Source: Alphaproteobacteria bacterium
Lineage (GTDB): Bacteria; Pseudomonadota; Alphaproteobacteria; Micavibrionales; Micavibrionaceae
NCBI GenBank assembly: GCA_002701555.1
Contig: NZVS01000067.1
Coordinates: 1-21,443, forward strand
Direction: 5' to 3'
Length of the DNA: 21,443 nucleotides
Below, in pieces: positions 1-6,388 of the stretch; positions within the stretch are counted from its first letter, which is position 1; every line of letters starts with the position of its first letter. Under the pieces are notes generated by a model, which did not search any database, was not told where the DNA came from, and saw only the letters and a program-made list of their open reading frames with translations. A program made the translations under genes and the position numbers.

Positions 1-1096
1 CTGAACCAGATATATCAGAGCCTTGAGAATATACCCTGCAAGTTTCAAAGATATTTGCACTTGGTCTGTCACCTGCACCACTTGTTGTAACATGGATGCC
101 ATTCACCCCAGGCGAAGTGATAAGAACATTACGAAATCTGTTCCAATAACATGGTTTTTCAATATCGGTATATCCGTCAAGAATAATACCTGTTTCTTGA
201 CCATGCAATGTAACATCTTCCAATAAATTCGCTACACAAGGACCTTCACGACCATAAAGCCTCACACCTGTTTCACCACTTGAGACCGTAAGGGTTTTCA
301 AAACAGCATTACCTGCCACAATTTCAATGACCGTAAAGTCATCTGCATTAGCTTTTATAACAGTGTTAGCTCCTGCTCCCGACAAAACATGTCCTTCAGA
401 TAAAGTGATAGGCGCGGTTACAACATAAATGCCGGTTGGAACGTAAACATTTGCATGTGCCGCCAAAGCCTTTTGTATAGCAAGCGTATCGTCTGTTATA
501 CCATCTCCGGTCGCTCCAAAATCTTTAACTGATATTGCGTCATCAAGCTTGTCAGGCACAGAGCGAATAATCGCTCCTGAACCAGAGGCAGTAAATTCTG
601 TTTCTGGCCCTATACCCTCAATCGGTAAAGCCACAGGGTTTCCATCGCTATCAAAACCCAATGCTTTCCCAGAGCGCTCTGCCTTTTCCGGTAAACTAGT
701 TAATGATGGTGTTTCGCTTTCGTTAAACCGCAACATAGAGCTTTGTGCATTTGATACTTGTTGGATTGAGGCTGTCAGATAGTCCAGCTCGTTGTTAATA
801 GCACGGGCTGAAAAATCACCGCCTTCAATAAAATCGGTCATACGTTCCAAAGGTAAAACCCTTTGCAGGGTAATAATTACTCCCGTTAGCGGGGCATTAT
901 CGAAAGTGACAGTTCCGCCATTTGTTCGACCTGCATAATGAATATCAAAACCTGTTTTTTGTGTTACTCCATCAAACTTGATGACGAGGTCTTCTGTTGC
1001 GAAAATAGGAAATGGATAAGTGAAAGTTTGATCATGCCCGTTTGCCAAATAGCGCACAAGCGGCGCCACCGCGGGCATTTTTACATGCTCGGTCAT
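1..1096 (-). CDS. Tail fibre protein, T7-type N-terminus plus pectate-lyase-like domain (3'-truncated by window edge)
   Basis: The frame is open from an ATG at 1096 to the left edge (365 codons visible, no stop). AAAGGAAT lies just upstream as a ribosome site. Residues about 1-115 (LVRYLANGHDQTFTYPFPIF, then a run of FxxAPLTGVxITLxR and FSARAINNELDYL) look like the T7 tail-fibre N-terminal domain that docks the fibre to the tail. From about residue 185 the motif VKDFGATGDGITDDT, followed by short beta repeats, is the start of a pectate-lyase-3 type right-handed beta helix. Such domains are common in phage receptor-binding or depolymerase fibres. The gene follows the internal virion gene by 29 bp and is the last visible gene of the late block. 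Domain calls rest on recognised motifs; enzymatic activity cannot be judged because the C-terminus is missing. Confidence 0.85.
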   Translation of the reverse strand, partial: MTEHVKMPAVAPLVRYLANGHDQTFTYPFPIFATEDLVIKFDGVTQKTGFDIHYAGRTNGGTVTFDNAPLTGVIITLQRVLPLERMTDFIEGGDFSARAINNELDYLTASIQQVSNAQSSMLRFNESETPSLTSLPEKAERSGKALGFDSDGNPVALPIEGIGPETEFTASGSGAIIRSVPDKLDDAISVKDFGATGDGITDDTLAIQKALAAHANVYVPTGIYVVTAPITLSEGHVLSGAGANTVIKANADDFTVIEIVAGNAVLKTLTVSSGETGVRLYGREGPCVANLLEDVTLHGQETGIILDGYTDIEKPCYWNRFRNVLITSPGVNGIHVTTSGAGDRPSANIFETCRVYSQGSDISGS

Positions 1097-1125
1097 ACTT
1101 TATTCCTTTAGCTGTTATTTTGTTA

Positions 1126-1635
1126 TTAAGAGGTCGCGTTTAATATAGTTTTAAGCGTGTCGAATTTGTTATTTTGCTGTAATTGGGTTTTTTGCAAAAC
1201 ATTTAAACGCGCATTTTGTGATACGTCCAGATCATAGGCTGCGGACTTTAAACTATCCAGCCTCTCCCGCTCGGCCAACTCTGTTTCACTCTCATCAAAA
1301 AGCCCAAGCAGTATAGCTTCGGAGGAACCGTTAGCACTTGATATACCCTGCCCTCCTGATATGGCACGCTGCCTGGCTACAGCGCGCTTCAAAGCATCTC
1401 GCCTTTTGCGATCAGCCTGCTTTGCCTGTTCTGCGACTTGTTGTTTTTGTAATTCAGCGTTCTCTTGCCTTTGCTGCAATTCCAAATTCAATCTTTCCCT
1501 ATCATATTTATATTGTTGTTGCTGGCTTGCGTAATCTACGGCCGGCCCTGCAAATGTTTTATACGCAGAATAGGCCGTACTCAGACCGCCTAGAACTGTT
1601 CCGATGGTTCCCAAAGGACTTGCCATTGCTCCCAT
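1126..1635 (-). CDS. Small internal virion (ejection/core) protein, T7 gp14-like position
   Basis: This is a 169-aa protein. It starts with a small hydrophobic, glycine-rich segment (ASPLGTIGTVLGGLSTAYSAY), followed by a long Gln/Lys/Arg-rich helix (about residues 35-90: QQQQYKYDRERLNLELQQ) likely to be a coiled coil. A glycine patch (ISGGQGISSANGSSE) and a second helix follow. This layout is typical of small podoviral internal virion proteins that enter the cell envelope on DNA ejection. The position between tail tubular protein B and the tail fibre matches T7 gene 14. AGGAG lies 8 nt before the ATG at 1635; an in-frame ATG four codons on is possible. No gp15/gp16-like genes lie between it and the fibre. 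The call is by position and composition, not by a catalytic motif. Confidence 0.65.
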   Translation of the reverse strand: MGAMASPLGTIGTVLGGLSTAYSAYKTFAGPAVDYASQQQQYKYDRERLNLELQQRQENAELQKQQVAEQAKQADRKRRDALKRAVARQRAISGGQGISSANGSSEAILLGLFDESETELAERERLDSLKSAAYDLDVSQNARLNVLQKTQLQQNNKFDTLKTILNATS

Positions 1636-1670
1636 AGTTATTCTCCTTGATTTAAGTGAATTGAAAATAT

Positions 1671-3569
1671 TCAGTTATTAACACTAAGCTCCATGCTGAC
1701 CGCCAATAGCGTGAATGGCAGTGGCAGATCCTGTTCGACCCGCCATAGAGGGACATTCAGGTTTTCACGCCAACCAAAAGCGCGCACACGAATATCGCCG
1801 CTGACTTCTGCCGGCGGTTCACCCAAAGTAATCTCGCCCTGATAAGGTTTTAGGGATACGGCCTTTAACCCCCTCCCCAAATCTACATTTAGTGCGGCCG
1901 TATTTTCCAGACGGAAGACGGCTTCAACCAGACGGACACTACGTCCTGCACCTGCGCCTTCCACTGCGGCAGGCGGCAAAGGCTCAATCATGTGTGTAAA
2001 AGGCAGACCAATTTGAACATGTGATGCTGGTTCGCTCAGACTTATCGCTCCGTTCAAAACTGTGCGTGCATCATGAACAACACCATTTGCCATGATATAG
2101 ACTTCTTGTCCTTCCAAATGGTCAAGACCCGACCAAGTTGTTGTGGGGTTACCTGCCTCCCCCTCCAGCGCGCTATCCAACATGACGGTGTCATCAAATT
2201 GCTCAATAGTGTGATTGCCGTTTCGCTCTATAAGAAGATAAACTTCTTCACCAACAACCGACACCGATTTTACATGACCCAAAGTTTCGTGAAGCGTCCA
2301 AGCTGCAACTGCCTCTGCACGGTAAACGGTAAGTGTTGCGAACTGCCCGTCTTCGCGCACAATGAACAGTAATCTCCGCTTCTGGTCAAAATCTTGGTCA
2401 ACCGGGTTTGTAATTATATGTCGTGATAAAAGAGCCAAATCCGTTGACTGATATGCCTGCTCAATATCCGTATAGAGAAACTCACGAATTTCCTGTTTAT
2501 TCCTCGCCACAAACAAGGTCGCTCCATCTACGTCAATGGGTGGAATATAGCGGTCAATGACCGAACCGACACGTGTCTGACGATTCAACTGTACGGTTTC
2601 CGGTGTTAAGGGATTGCCTGTAACCATCCATTCCGCACCACTTGTAAAAACTTGCAGGTGACGGCCTGAGAATACTGCCCTTATGGCGTTAACCTGATCA
2701 GAAAGTATTGCAAATTCAATTGCCTCGTCATCAAGACCTTCCCCCAGATCAAAATTGAACAAGTCCCCCGATTTCGAAAACCATAGACGGTTTGGTAAAT
2801 CTCTGGAACCACCAAGCACAAGTCTGTCCTGATGAAAAGCGACTGATGCCGGATATCCCCGCACTGGGCTGAATGCCTGCTCATCCCAGTCAATTGTCGC
2901 ATCTGTATTTTCAAGGTCTTCAATCGTTATGACCGACACTACAGTTGCGGAATTAACGGAATCAATTTCTACATTTTTCCCGCCAATGCGCAGTCTTGTG
3001 CCGAGATGATCCGCCTCAAACACATCAGCACTGGAGGTCAGGGTAATAGATCCACTTGTTCCACTAGGTGTTAAGGTTACTTCGCTGTTAGCGAATTTAT
3101 ACATTGGCTGATAAATAATGCCCTCATCGGCAAAGAAACTCCATTCGGAAAGCCCCCAGCTGCCGCCCACTGTCCTGAATAACTTTTTTGGGGGCACATC
3201 TGGATGTACCATTAGCAAAGTGTCTGCACTTTGTGTCCAGACCAGCTCAGAAATTTGGTTTGTATTCCAAGGTGAACTGAGCGTTGCCACCTTCGTTCCC
3301 TGCAGGTAAATATCTATCTGCATATCTGTCAGCACGATTAAATACGTTTGCTGGGTGTTAAATTCAAATGAAACCAGACGTCCTTCACCGGGAACAGTAT
3401 CTACATAATAAAGCCCTGCACGGCGTGTTACGCCTCCAGTTGGAAAGATAAAAAGATTGCGCAACGCCAAAGCACCATTTTCATAGGCTCGTAAATCGCC
3501 ACGCCCCAGCAACTGGCGCGACACTTCCCCAGCGGTGAAGTTGGTTTTTATATCTGTGATTTTAACCAT
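1671..3569 (-). CDS. Tail tubular protein B (tail nozzle)
   Basis: This 632-aa protein begins MVKITDIKTNFTAGEVS, with RGDLRAYENGALALRNL and FPTGGVTRRAGLYYV close behind. These are hallmark N-terminal motifs of podoviral tail tubular protein B/nozzle proteins. Conserved downstream pieces include LVWTQSADTLLMVHPDVPPKKL (about 108-130), RGYPASVAFHQDRLVLGGS (about 238-256) and an AEWMVTGNPLTP segment. It forms the distal tube of the short tail, below tail tubular protein A. T7 gp12 is 794 aa, so this is a shorter version. Its ATG at 3569 follows AAGGAAAAGCG. It lies 26 bp after tail tubular protein A and is presumably cotranscribed with it. Confidence 0.88.
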   Translation of the reverse strand: MVKITDIKTNFTAGEVSRQLLGRGDLRAYENGALALRNLFIFPTGGVTRRAGLYYVDTVPGEGRLVSFEFNTQQTYLIVLTDMQIDIYLQGTKVATLSSPWNTNQISELVWTQSADTLLMVHPDVPPKKLFRTVGGSWGLSEWSFFADEGIIYQPMYKFANSEVTLTPSGTSGSITLTSSADVFEADHLGTRLRIGGKNVEIDSVNSATVVSVITIEDLENTDATIDWDEQAFSPVRGYPASVAFHQDRLVLGGSRDLPNRLWFSKSGDLFNFDLGEGLDDEAIEFAILSDQVNAIRAVFSGRHLQVFTSGAEWMVTGNPLTPETVQLNRQTRVGSVIDRYIPPIDVDGATLFVARNKQEIREFLYTDIEQAYQSTDLALLSRHIITNPVDQDFDQKRRLLFIVREDGQFATLTVYRAEAVAAWTLHETLGHVKSVSVVGEEVYLLIERNGNHTIEQFDDTVMLDSALEGEAGNPTTTWSGLDHLEGQEVYIMANGVVHDARTVLNGAISLSEPASHVQIGLPFTHMIEPLPPAAVEGAGAGRSVRLVEAVFRLENTAALNVDLGRGLKAVSLKPYQGEITLGEPPAEVSGDIRVRAFGWRENLNVPLWRVEQDLPLPFTLLAVSMELSVNN

Positions 3570-3595
3570 CGCTTTTCCTTGTAGTTTGTTTTAGT

Positions 3596-4165
3596 TCAAT
3601 CGCGCGCATCAATCAGCGTAAAACGCTCAATACGCCCCGGTGTGTCCTGTTGTGCGTCAATCTGGCGAGCTCGGGCAAACTCAGTCTCTGCCATTTTGAA
3701 CATTGCCTCGGCACGGGTTGTGCTTTCGGTCAGGGGGATTGTAAATTCGGCCGCCATACGCGAAATAAGTGCCGCATCGAAATAAGGTGGAAATTCCTCT
3801 TCCTCCGGACGAAAAAGATAAGTCAATATTACTTTCTCGGAATTGGTGTGGAGTGCGCCGCGCGCAATGCGGAAATTCAATCCCCGCCCCCTCCCGCCTG
3901 TCCCTGCAGATAGCGCCCGAAGAAAATCTGAGGGAAGTTCATAAGCATAGCTGTAATCAGCAACAGGGGAAGTTTCCAGTCTGTTCAGGGCAACCTGCCC
4001 AGTAGCAAAACTCCACCCATAGGCGGATAAAATCGCATCACGGGTCGGACCAAACAAGGCTCCGGCAATTTCGGACTCTGCCGTGCCATCAACAAATGAG
4101 GATATAGGTTGTGCGCCAATACGGATTAGAGCACGGCTGCACAAGGCAACATCATTAAGGGCCAT
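3596..4165 (-). CDS. Tail tubular protein A (gatekeeper/adaptor)
   Basis: I place the start at the ATG at 4165, giving 189 aa (T7 gp11 is 196 aa). AAAGG lies upstream, and the protein then begins with the family-like N-terminus MALNDVALCSRALIRIGAQP. The open frame extends 35 codons further upstream to 4270, but that extension translates through the terminator hairpin at 4211-4245 and has no family character. Motifs include FGPTRDAILSAYGWSFAT (about 38-55), LPSDFLRAL and a C-terminal helix rich in Glu/Arg (AEAMFKMAETEFARARQ). The protein forms the ring that joins the portal to the tail nozzle. It is the first gene after the terminator, as gene 11 is in T7. Confidence 0.85.
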   Translation of the reverse strand: MALNDVALCSRALIRIGAQPISSFVDGTAESEIAGALFGPTRDAILSAYGWSFATGQVALNRLETSPVADYSYAYELPSDFLRALSAGTGGRGRGLNFRIARGALHTNSEKVILTYLFRPEEEEFPPYFDAALISRMAAEFTIPLTESTTRAEAMFKMAETEFARARQIDAQQDTPGRIERFTLIDARD

Positions 4166-4202
4166 GGGATAAGCCTTTCTTTTAAAAAATCTTAAGTTTT
4201 GG

Positions 4203-4245
4203 AAATAAAAAACTCCCCTGCCCTCGTTTTTTGGGCAGGGGAGTT
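4203..4245 (-). terminator. Rho-independent terminator between head and tail genes
   Basis: A 13-bp perfect stem (4211-4223 with 4233-4245, mostly G-C, 9-nt loop) is followed, in minus-strand sense, by a T-rich run (complement of the A tract at 4205-4212). Transcripts from the capsid promoter reach it after the small head gene and before tail tubular protein A. It probably reduces, rather than abolishes, tail gene expression. Confidence 0.85.
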
Positions 4246-4290
4246 CTGGCGATACTGACGGCTTGCACACATTTTAATCAGTCAAAAAGC

Positions 4291-4346
4291 GCGGCTTAAT
4301 TCTATGCAGTGTATAAGGGGAGGATATTACTGCACTAGAATACCGC
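4291..4346 (-). other. Long imperfect stem-loop in the late mRNA, upstream of the terminator
   Basis: Three helices stack: GCGG/CCGC (4291-4294 with 4343-4346), ATTCTA with TAGAAT (4299-4304 with 4336-4341) and TGCAGT with ACTGCA (4305-4310 with 4329-4334), with one bulged base and an 18-nt loop. It lies in the 138-bp gap after the small head gene and is read before the terminator at 4203-4245. The shape could be an RNase III processing site or an mRNA-stabilising 3' end; this is inference from structure alone. Nothing else is evident in 4271-4408. Confidence 0.5.
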
Positions 4347-4408
4347 TTGTGAGGGGAAAGGACATACCCTTTGTCTGACGTCGTGCAAATATCAGCTATA
4401 TTCCTTCA

Positions 4409-4648
4409 TCAGGAATAGGCAGTGACGGTTACATCTACACCGTCATTTCCTGTCACAATGTAGAACACGCTAACAGGCGTGCCATCTGTATCGACATTCG
4501 AAATAATCAGATCATTAACGCGCAACATATCTTTTGCATCATTAAAGTAATCTGCCGTGGTTACCGAGGCGTCCTCGGTTGTGTAATGCCACATGGTAAA
4601 GTTATTGGCATATGCCAGGACGCTAAGGTCGCGTGGTTGGAAAGCCAT
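4409..4648 (-). CDS. Small conserved phage head protein, function unknown
   Basis: This 79-aa protein begins MAFQPRDLSVLAYANNFTMW, a pattern I associate with small proteins next to the major capsid gene in alphaproteobacterial phages. The middle (DYFNDAKDMLRVNDLIISN) and the C-terminal half (FYIVTGNDGVDVTVTAY) look like a small beta-rich fold. It lies 50 bp downstream of the capsid gene in the same orientation and just before the head/tail terminator. A capsid decoration or head-stabilisation role is plausible from position only. TTAGACTATGG marks the start at 4648, with AAGGAGT upstream. Confidence 0.7.
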   Translation of the reverse strand: MAFQPRDLSVLAYANNFTMWHYTTEDASVTTADYFNDAKDMLRVNDLIISNVDTDGTPVSVFYIVTGNDGVDVTVTAYS

Positions 4649-4698
4649 AGTCTAACTCCTTTGTTTAGTTTGTTTAATCTGGTTTAGAAAATGGCCCT

Positions 4699-5526
4699 TT
4701 AAGCCGTTTCATCACAATCAATGACAACAACACCGTTCTCATCAATCAGGCTTGCGCCCTGGCTCATCATGTTGTTCACAAAATGCGCTGCACGGTCGCC
4801 ATGCCATGAAATATCAGTCTGCACATCAGAACCTGATGCATGACCAACCGCTGTCTGGTGGAACCAGAAACAGGACCGAATACCAGCACCGTTATCAGGC
4901 AGTGCCGAGTGCGGGATCCATGTTGTACCAAGCCAGCGCTTTGCCTGTGTTCCACGCCACGGGAGTTCGTCCGCACCAATATAATCAGCAGATGAAAATT
5001 CATCGATTGCCAGGAGGTCGGACCACTGCTTCCAGCCTATTACAGCGAAGCGCTGACCGTCATCCGGTACATCTGCTTCACCCAAAAGCTCAAAGGCCTC
5101 TAGAATTTTGGCTTTTGTAAGTCCTGTTGTTTCATCATCAATAACATTTAACGATGCAGTATTAAGCGCACCGAGTATCAGTTCATCTGTTTTTCGGCCC
5201 AACGCGTAAGCCCCGGCATTAGCAATGACCTGACGCTCATCCATGTTAAGTTTTAACTCATCAAGGCGATCGATCCAGTCACCTGCATAATAATCTTGTA
5301 ATACGCATTCTACTGAAGAATGTGCCAAGTTCATTACAGGCACCATACCATGCGTTGATTTTGTTGAAGCTGTTCCTTTGCCGACTTTTTGGAATACGGC
5401 TGTTGAGCCTTTGACGTCGTTAATTGAGCGAACGGTCGCTTTCAGTTTTGAGCCCATCCTTTGATAAGCTTCATGGACCTCTCGTTCAAATTGTTTGACG
5501 AAGGCCTCTGAAATCGTAGTAGACAT
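4699..5526 (-). CDS. Major capsid protein (Phage_capsid_2-like, BPP-1 Bbp17 type)
   Basis: This 275-aa protein begins MSTTISEAFVKQFEREVHEA, followed by an RMGSKLKATVR segment and FQKVGKGTAS (about 45-54). That is the N-terminal pattern of the capsid family of Bordetella phage BPP-1 and relatives, with a presumed HK97 fold. DWIDRLDELKLNMDERQVIANAGAYALGRKTDELI (about 83-117) would be the long spine-helix/P-domain region. It has no obvious N-terminal cleaved delta domain, which fits a separate scaffold gene. Length is on the short side for the family. GAGG sits 8 nt before the ATG. It is the first gene after the strong minus-strand promoter at 5719-5748, with a leader of about 185 nt containing small inverted repeats (5642-5660, 5660-5676). 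Confidence 0.85.
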   Translation of the reverse strand: MSTTISEAFVKQFEREVHEAYQRMGSKLKATVRSINDVKGSTAVFQKVGKGTASTKSTHGMVPVMNLAHSSVECVLQDYYAGDWIDRLDELKLNMDERQVIANAGAYALGRKTDELILGALNTASLNVIDDETTGLTKAKILEAFELLGEADVPDDGQRFAVIGWKQWSDLLAIDEFSSADYIGADELPWRGTQAKRWLGTTWIPHSALPDNGAGIRSCFWFHQTAVGHASGSDVQTDISWHGDRAAHFVNNMMSQGASLIDENGVVVIDCDETA

Positions 5527-5718
5527 ATGAGTAACCTCATTTCTTAATTAAGGGTTTTTATGAAATGCGGGCGTGACAGTTGACCTACTCTCATATAAAA
5601 AGCGGGCTGTAACGGCAGCGGTTTTGAAAATTTTGAGAGGGCAACCTTTAAAAGAGGTTGTTATCCAGATAATAACACCAGTCAAATTGAAAGACGCAAA
5701 TGTGGCGTTGATAAAACC

Positions 5719-5748
5719 AATATAGGATTAACTTCCTCTAGTTGTCAA
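5719..5748 (-). promoter_or_regulatory. Sigma70-like promoter of the capsid-tail block
   Basis: Read on the minus strand, TTGACA (5748-5743) and TATATT (5724-5719) are separated by 18 bp. The -35 is a perfect consensus and the -10 matches five of six. It faces the capsid gene. Transcription should start near 5712, giving a leader of about 185 nt. The operator-like repeat at 5721-5740 fills the spacer. Confidence 0.75.
5721..5740. promoter_or_regulatory. Putative repressor operator inside the capsid promoter
   Basis: TATAGGA-N6-TCCTCTA is an inverted repeat with 7-6-7 spacing. It shares the ATAGGA-N6-TCCT core and exact spacing with the site at 10056-10075 beside the regulator gene. It overlaps the -10 and occupies the spacer of the capsid promoter, where bound protein would block RNA polymerase. 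Confidence 0.5.
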
Positions 5749-5751
5749 TTC

Positions 5752-5786
5752 TTTTTTTAAGTTTTTTTGCAAAAATTAATTTTTTT
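5752..5786. other. Phased A/T tracts between divergent promoters
   Basis: Runs of seven T at 5752-5758, 5762-5768 and 5780-5786 and a run of five A at 5771-5775 lie between the two divergent -35 boxes. Spacings of 10 and about 20 bp suggest intrinsic bending or UP-element activity for both promoters. The rest of the 5527-5877 gap holds only the promoters and palindromes listed separately. Confidence 0.5.
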
Positions 5787-5787
5787 G

Positions 5788-5816
5788 TTGAAATCTTAAC
5801 AAGAATCCGTAATATT
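5788..5816 (+). promoter_or_regulatory. Sigma70-like promoter of the PilZ gene
   Basis: TTGAAA (5788-5793), a 17-bp spacer and AATATT (5811-5816, four of six matches) face the PilZ gene. The expected start of transcription is near 5823, about 55 nt before the chosen start codon. Confidence 0.6.
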
Positions 5817-5830
5817 TACGTAAATTACGG
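5807..5830. promoter_or_regulatory. Palindrome over the PilZ -10 region (putative operator)
   Basis: CCGTAAT (5807-5813) and ATTACGG (5824-5830) form an inverted repeat with a 10-bp gap. It contains a second perfect palindrome, TTTACGTAAA (5815-5824). It covers the -10 and start point, the usual place for a repressor. It does not resemble the ATAGGA-N6-TCCT sites, so a different regulator is likely. Confidence 0.5.
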
Positions 5831-5877
5831 TAATGTGTGGTGTCTCTAACAATAGATATAAATGTAGGACACCTTCG

Positions 5878-6273
5878 ATGATAAAATCATTTTTAAGAAA
5901 TATGAGAACGAACGCTGCTATGAATACGCAAGCCCAACAGCTAGACAATAAACGCGCCTATCCTCGCAGGGATAATGATCGCTGTATTAGCGAAATAGAT
6001 GGTAAAAGACATCCGGTAGAAGATTGGAGCTTTGGAGGTGTGCGTTTGATAGGCGATTTCAGAACTTATACAGTTGGCCAAAGCTTACCAGTGACAGTCA
6101 AATTTAAATTGCAAGATCAGATTATGCGCATTCATCATGCAGCAACTGTCGTACGTAGAAGTGGACAAAATATGGCTTTACAATTTGAGCCTTTGACACA
6201 AGATATGCGTACAAACTTCCAGAAAGTCGTTGATGATTTTAACGCACAGGAATTTGCAAGTTCCCAGGCATAA
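5878..6273 (+). CDS. PilZ-domain protein (predicted c-di-GMP receptor) inside the prophage late block
   Basis: Taken from the ATG at 5878 (AGGA 8 nt upstream) the protein has 131 aa. An in-frame ATG at 5833 lacks a ribosome site and sits where transcription should begin. Both parts of the PilZ c-di-GMP signature are intact: RRxxxR (R30, R31, R35 in YPRRDNDR) and DxSxxG (D49, S51, G54 in DWSFGG). The rest has the expected beta-barrel pattern (VTVKFKLQ, ATVVRRSGQNMALQFEPL) and a C-terminal helix. No signal peptide, membrane segment or second output domain is visible, so it is probably a cytosolic single-domain adaptor. It lies opposite in strand to the phage genes, between scaffold and capsid, with its own promoter and terminator. 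It is either a phage moron or a captured host gene; the binding partner is unknown. Confidence 0.85.
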   Translation: MIKSFLRNMRTNAAMNTQAQQLDNKRAYPRRDNDRCISEIDGKRHPVEDWSFGGVRLIGDFRTYTVGQSLPVTVKFKLQDQIMRIHHAATVVRRSGQNMALQFEPLTQDMRTNFQKVVDDFNAQEFASSQA

Positions 6274-6337
6274 CAGCTATTGACATCTAAATATTTTGTG
6301 CAGAAAAATTTAGATCGAGGATGTTAGTCTGATAAGG

Positions 6338-6369
6338 AAAAGGATGGGCGTTAACCCATCCTTTTTTTT
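6338..6369 (+). terminator. Rho-independent terminator of the PilZ gene (probably bidirectional)
   Basis: AGGATGGG (6341-6348) pairs with CCCATCC (6355-6361) and flanking A:T pairs around a 6-nt loop, followed by eight T (6362-6369). On the minus strand the same stem is followed by a short T run, so it may also end transcripts leaving the scaffold gene. Confidence 0.85.
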
Positions 6370-6388
6370 AGTTTGATACTATTAGTTC

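Noticed and set aside
2073..2923. Plus- and minus-strand short frames inside tail tubular protein B
   Set aside because: They are shadows of a well-supported coding frame and have no start signals.
3596..4270. Longer frame for tail tubular protein A starting at 4270
   Set aside because: The extra 35 residues translate the terminator stem-loop and lack family character; the ATG at 4165 has a ribosome site and the conserved N-terminus.
4400..4418. Small inverted repeat (TATTCC/GGAATA) over the stop codon of the 79-aa gene as a terminator
   Set aside because: The stem is only six mostly A-T pairs and no T run follows on the minus strand; the terminator at 4203-4245 is far stronger.
5833..5877. 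Earlier ATG for the PilZ gene
   Set aside because: No ribosome site precedes it, and it lies about 10 nt after the predicted transcription start; the ATG at 5878 is preceded by AGGA.
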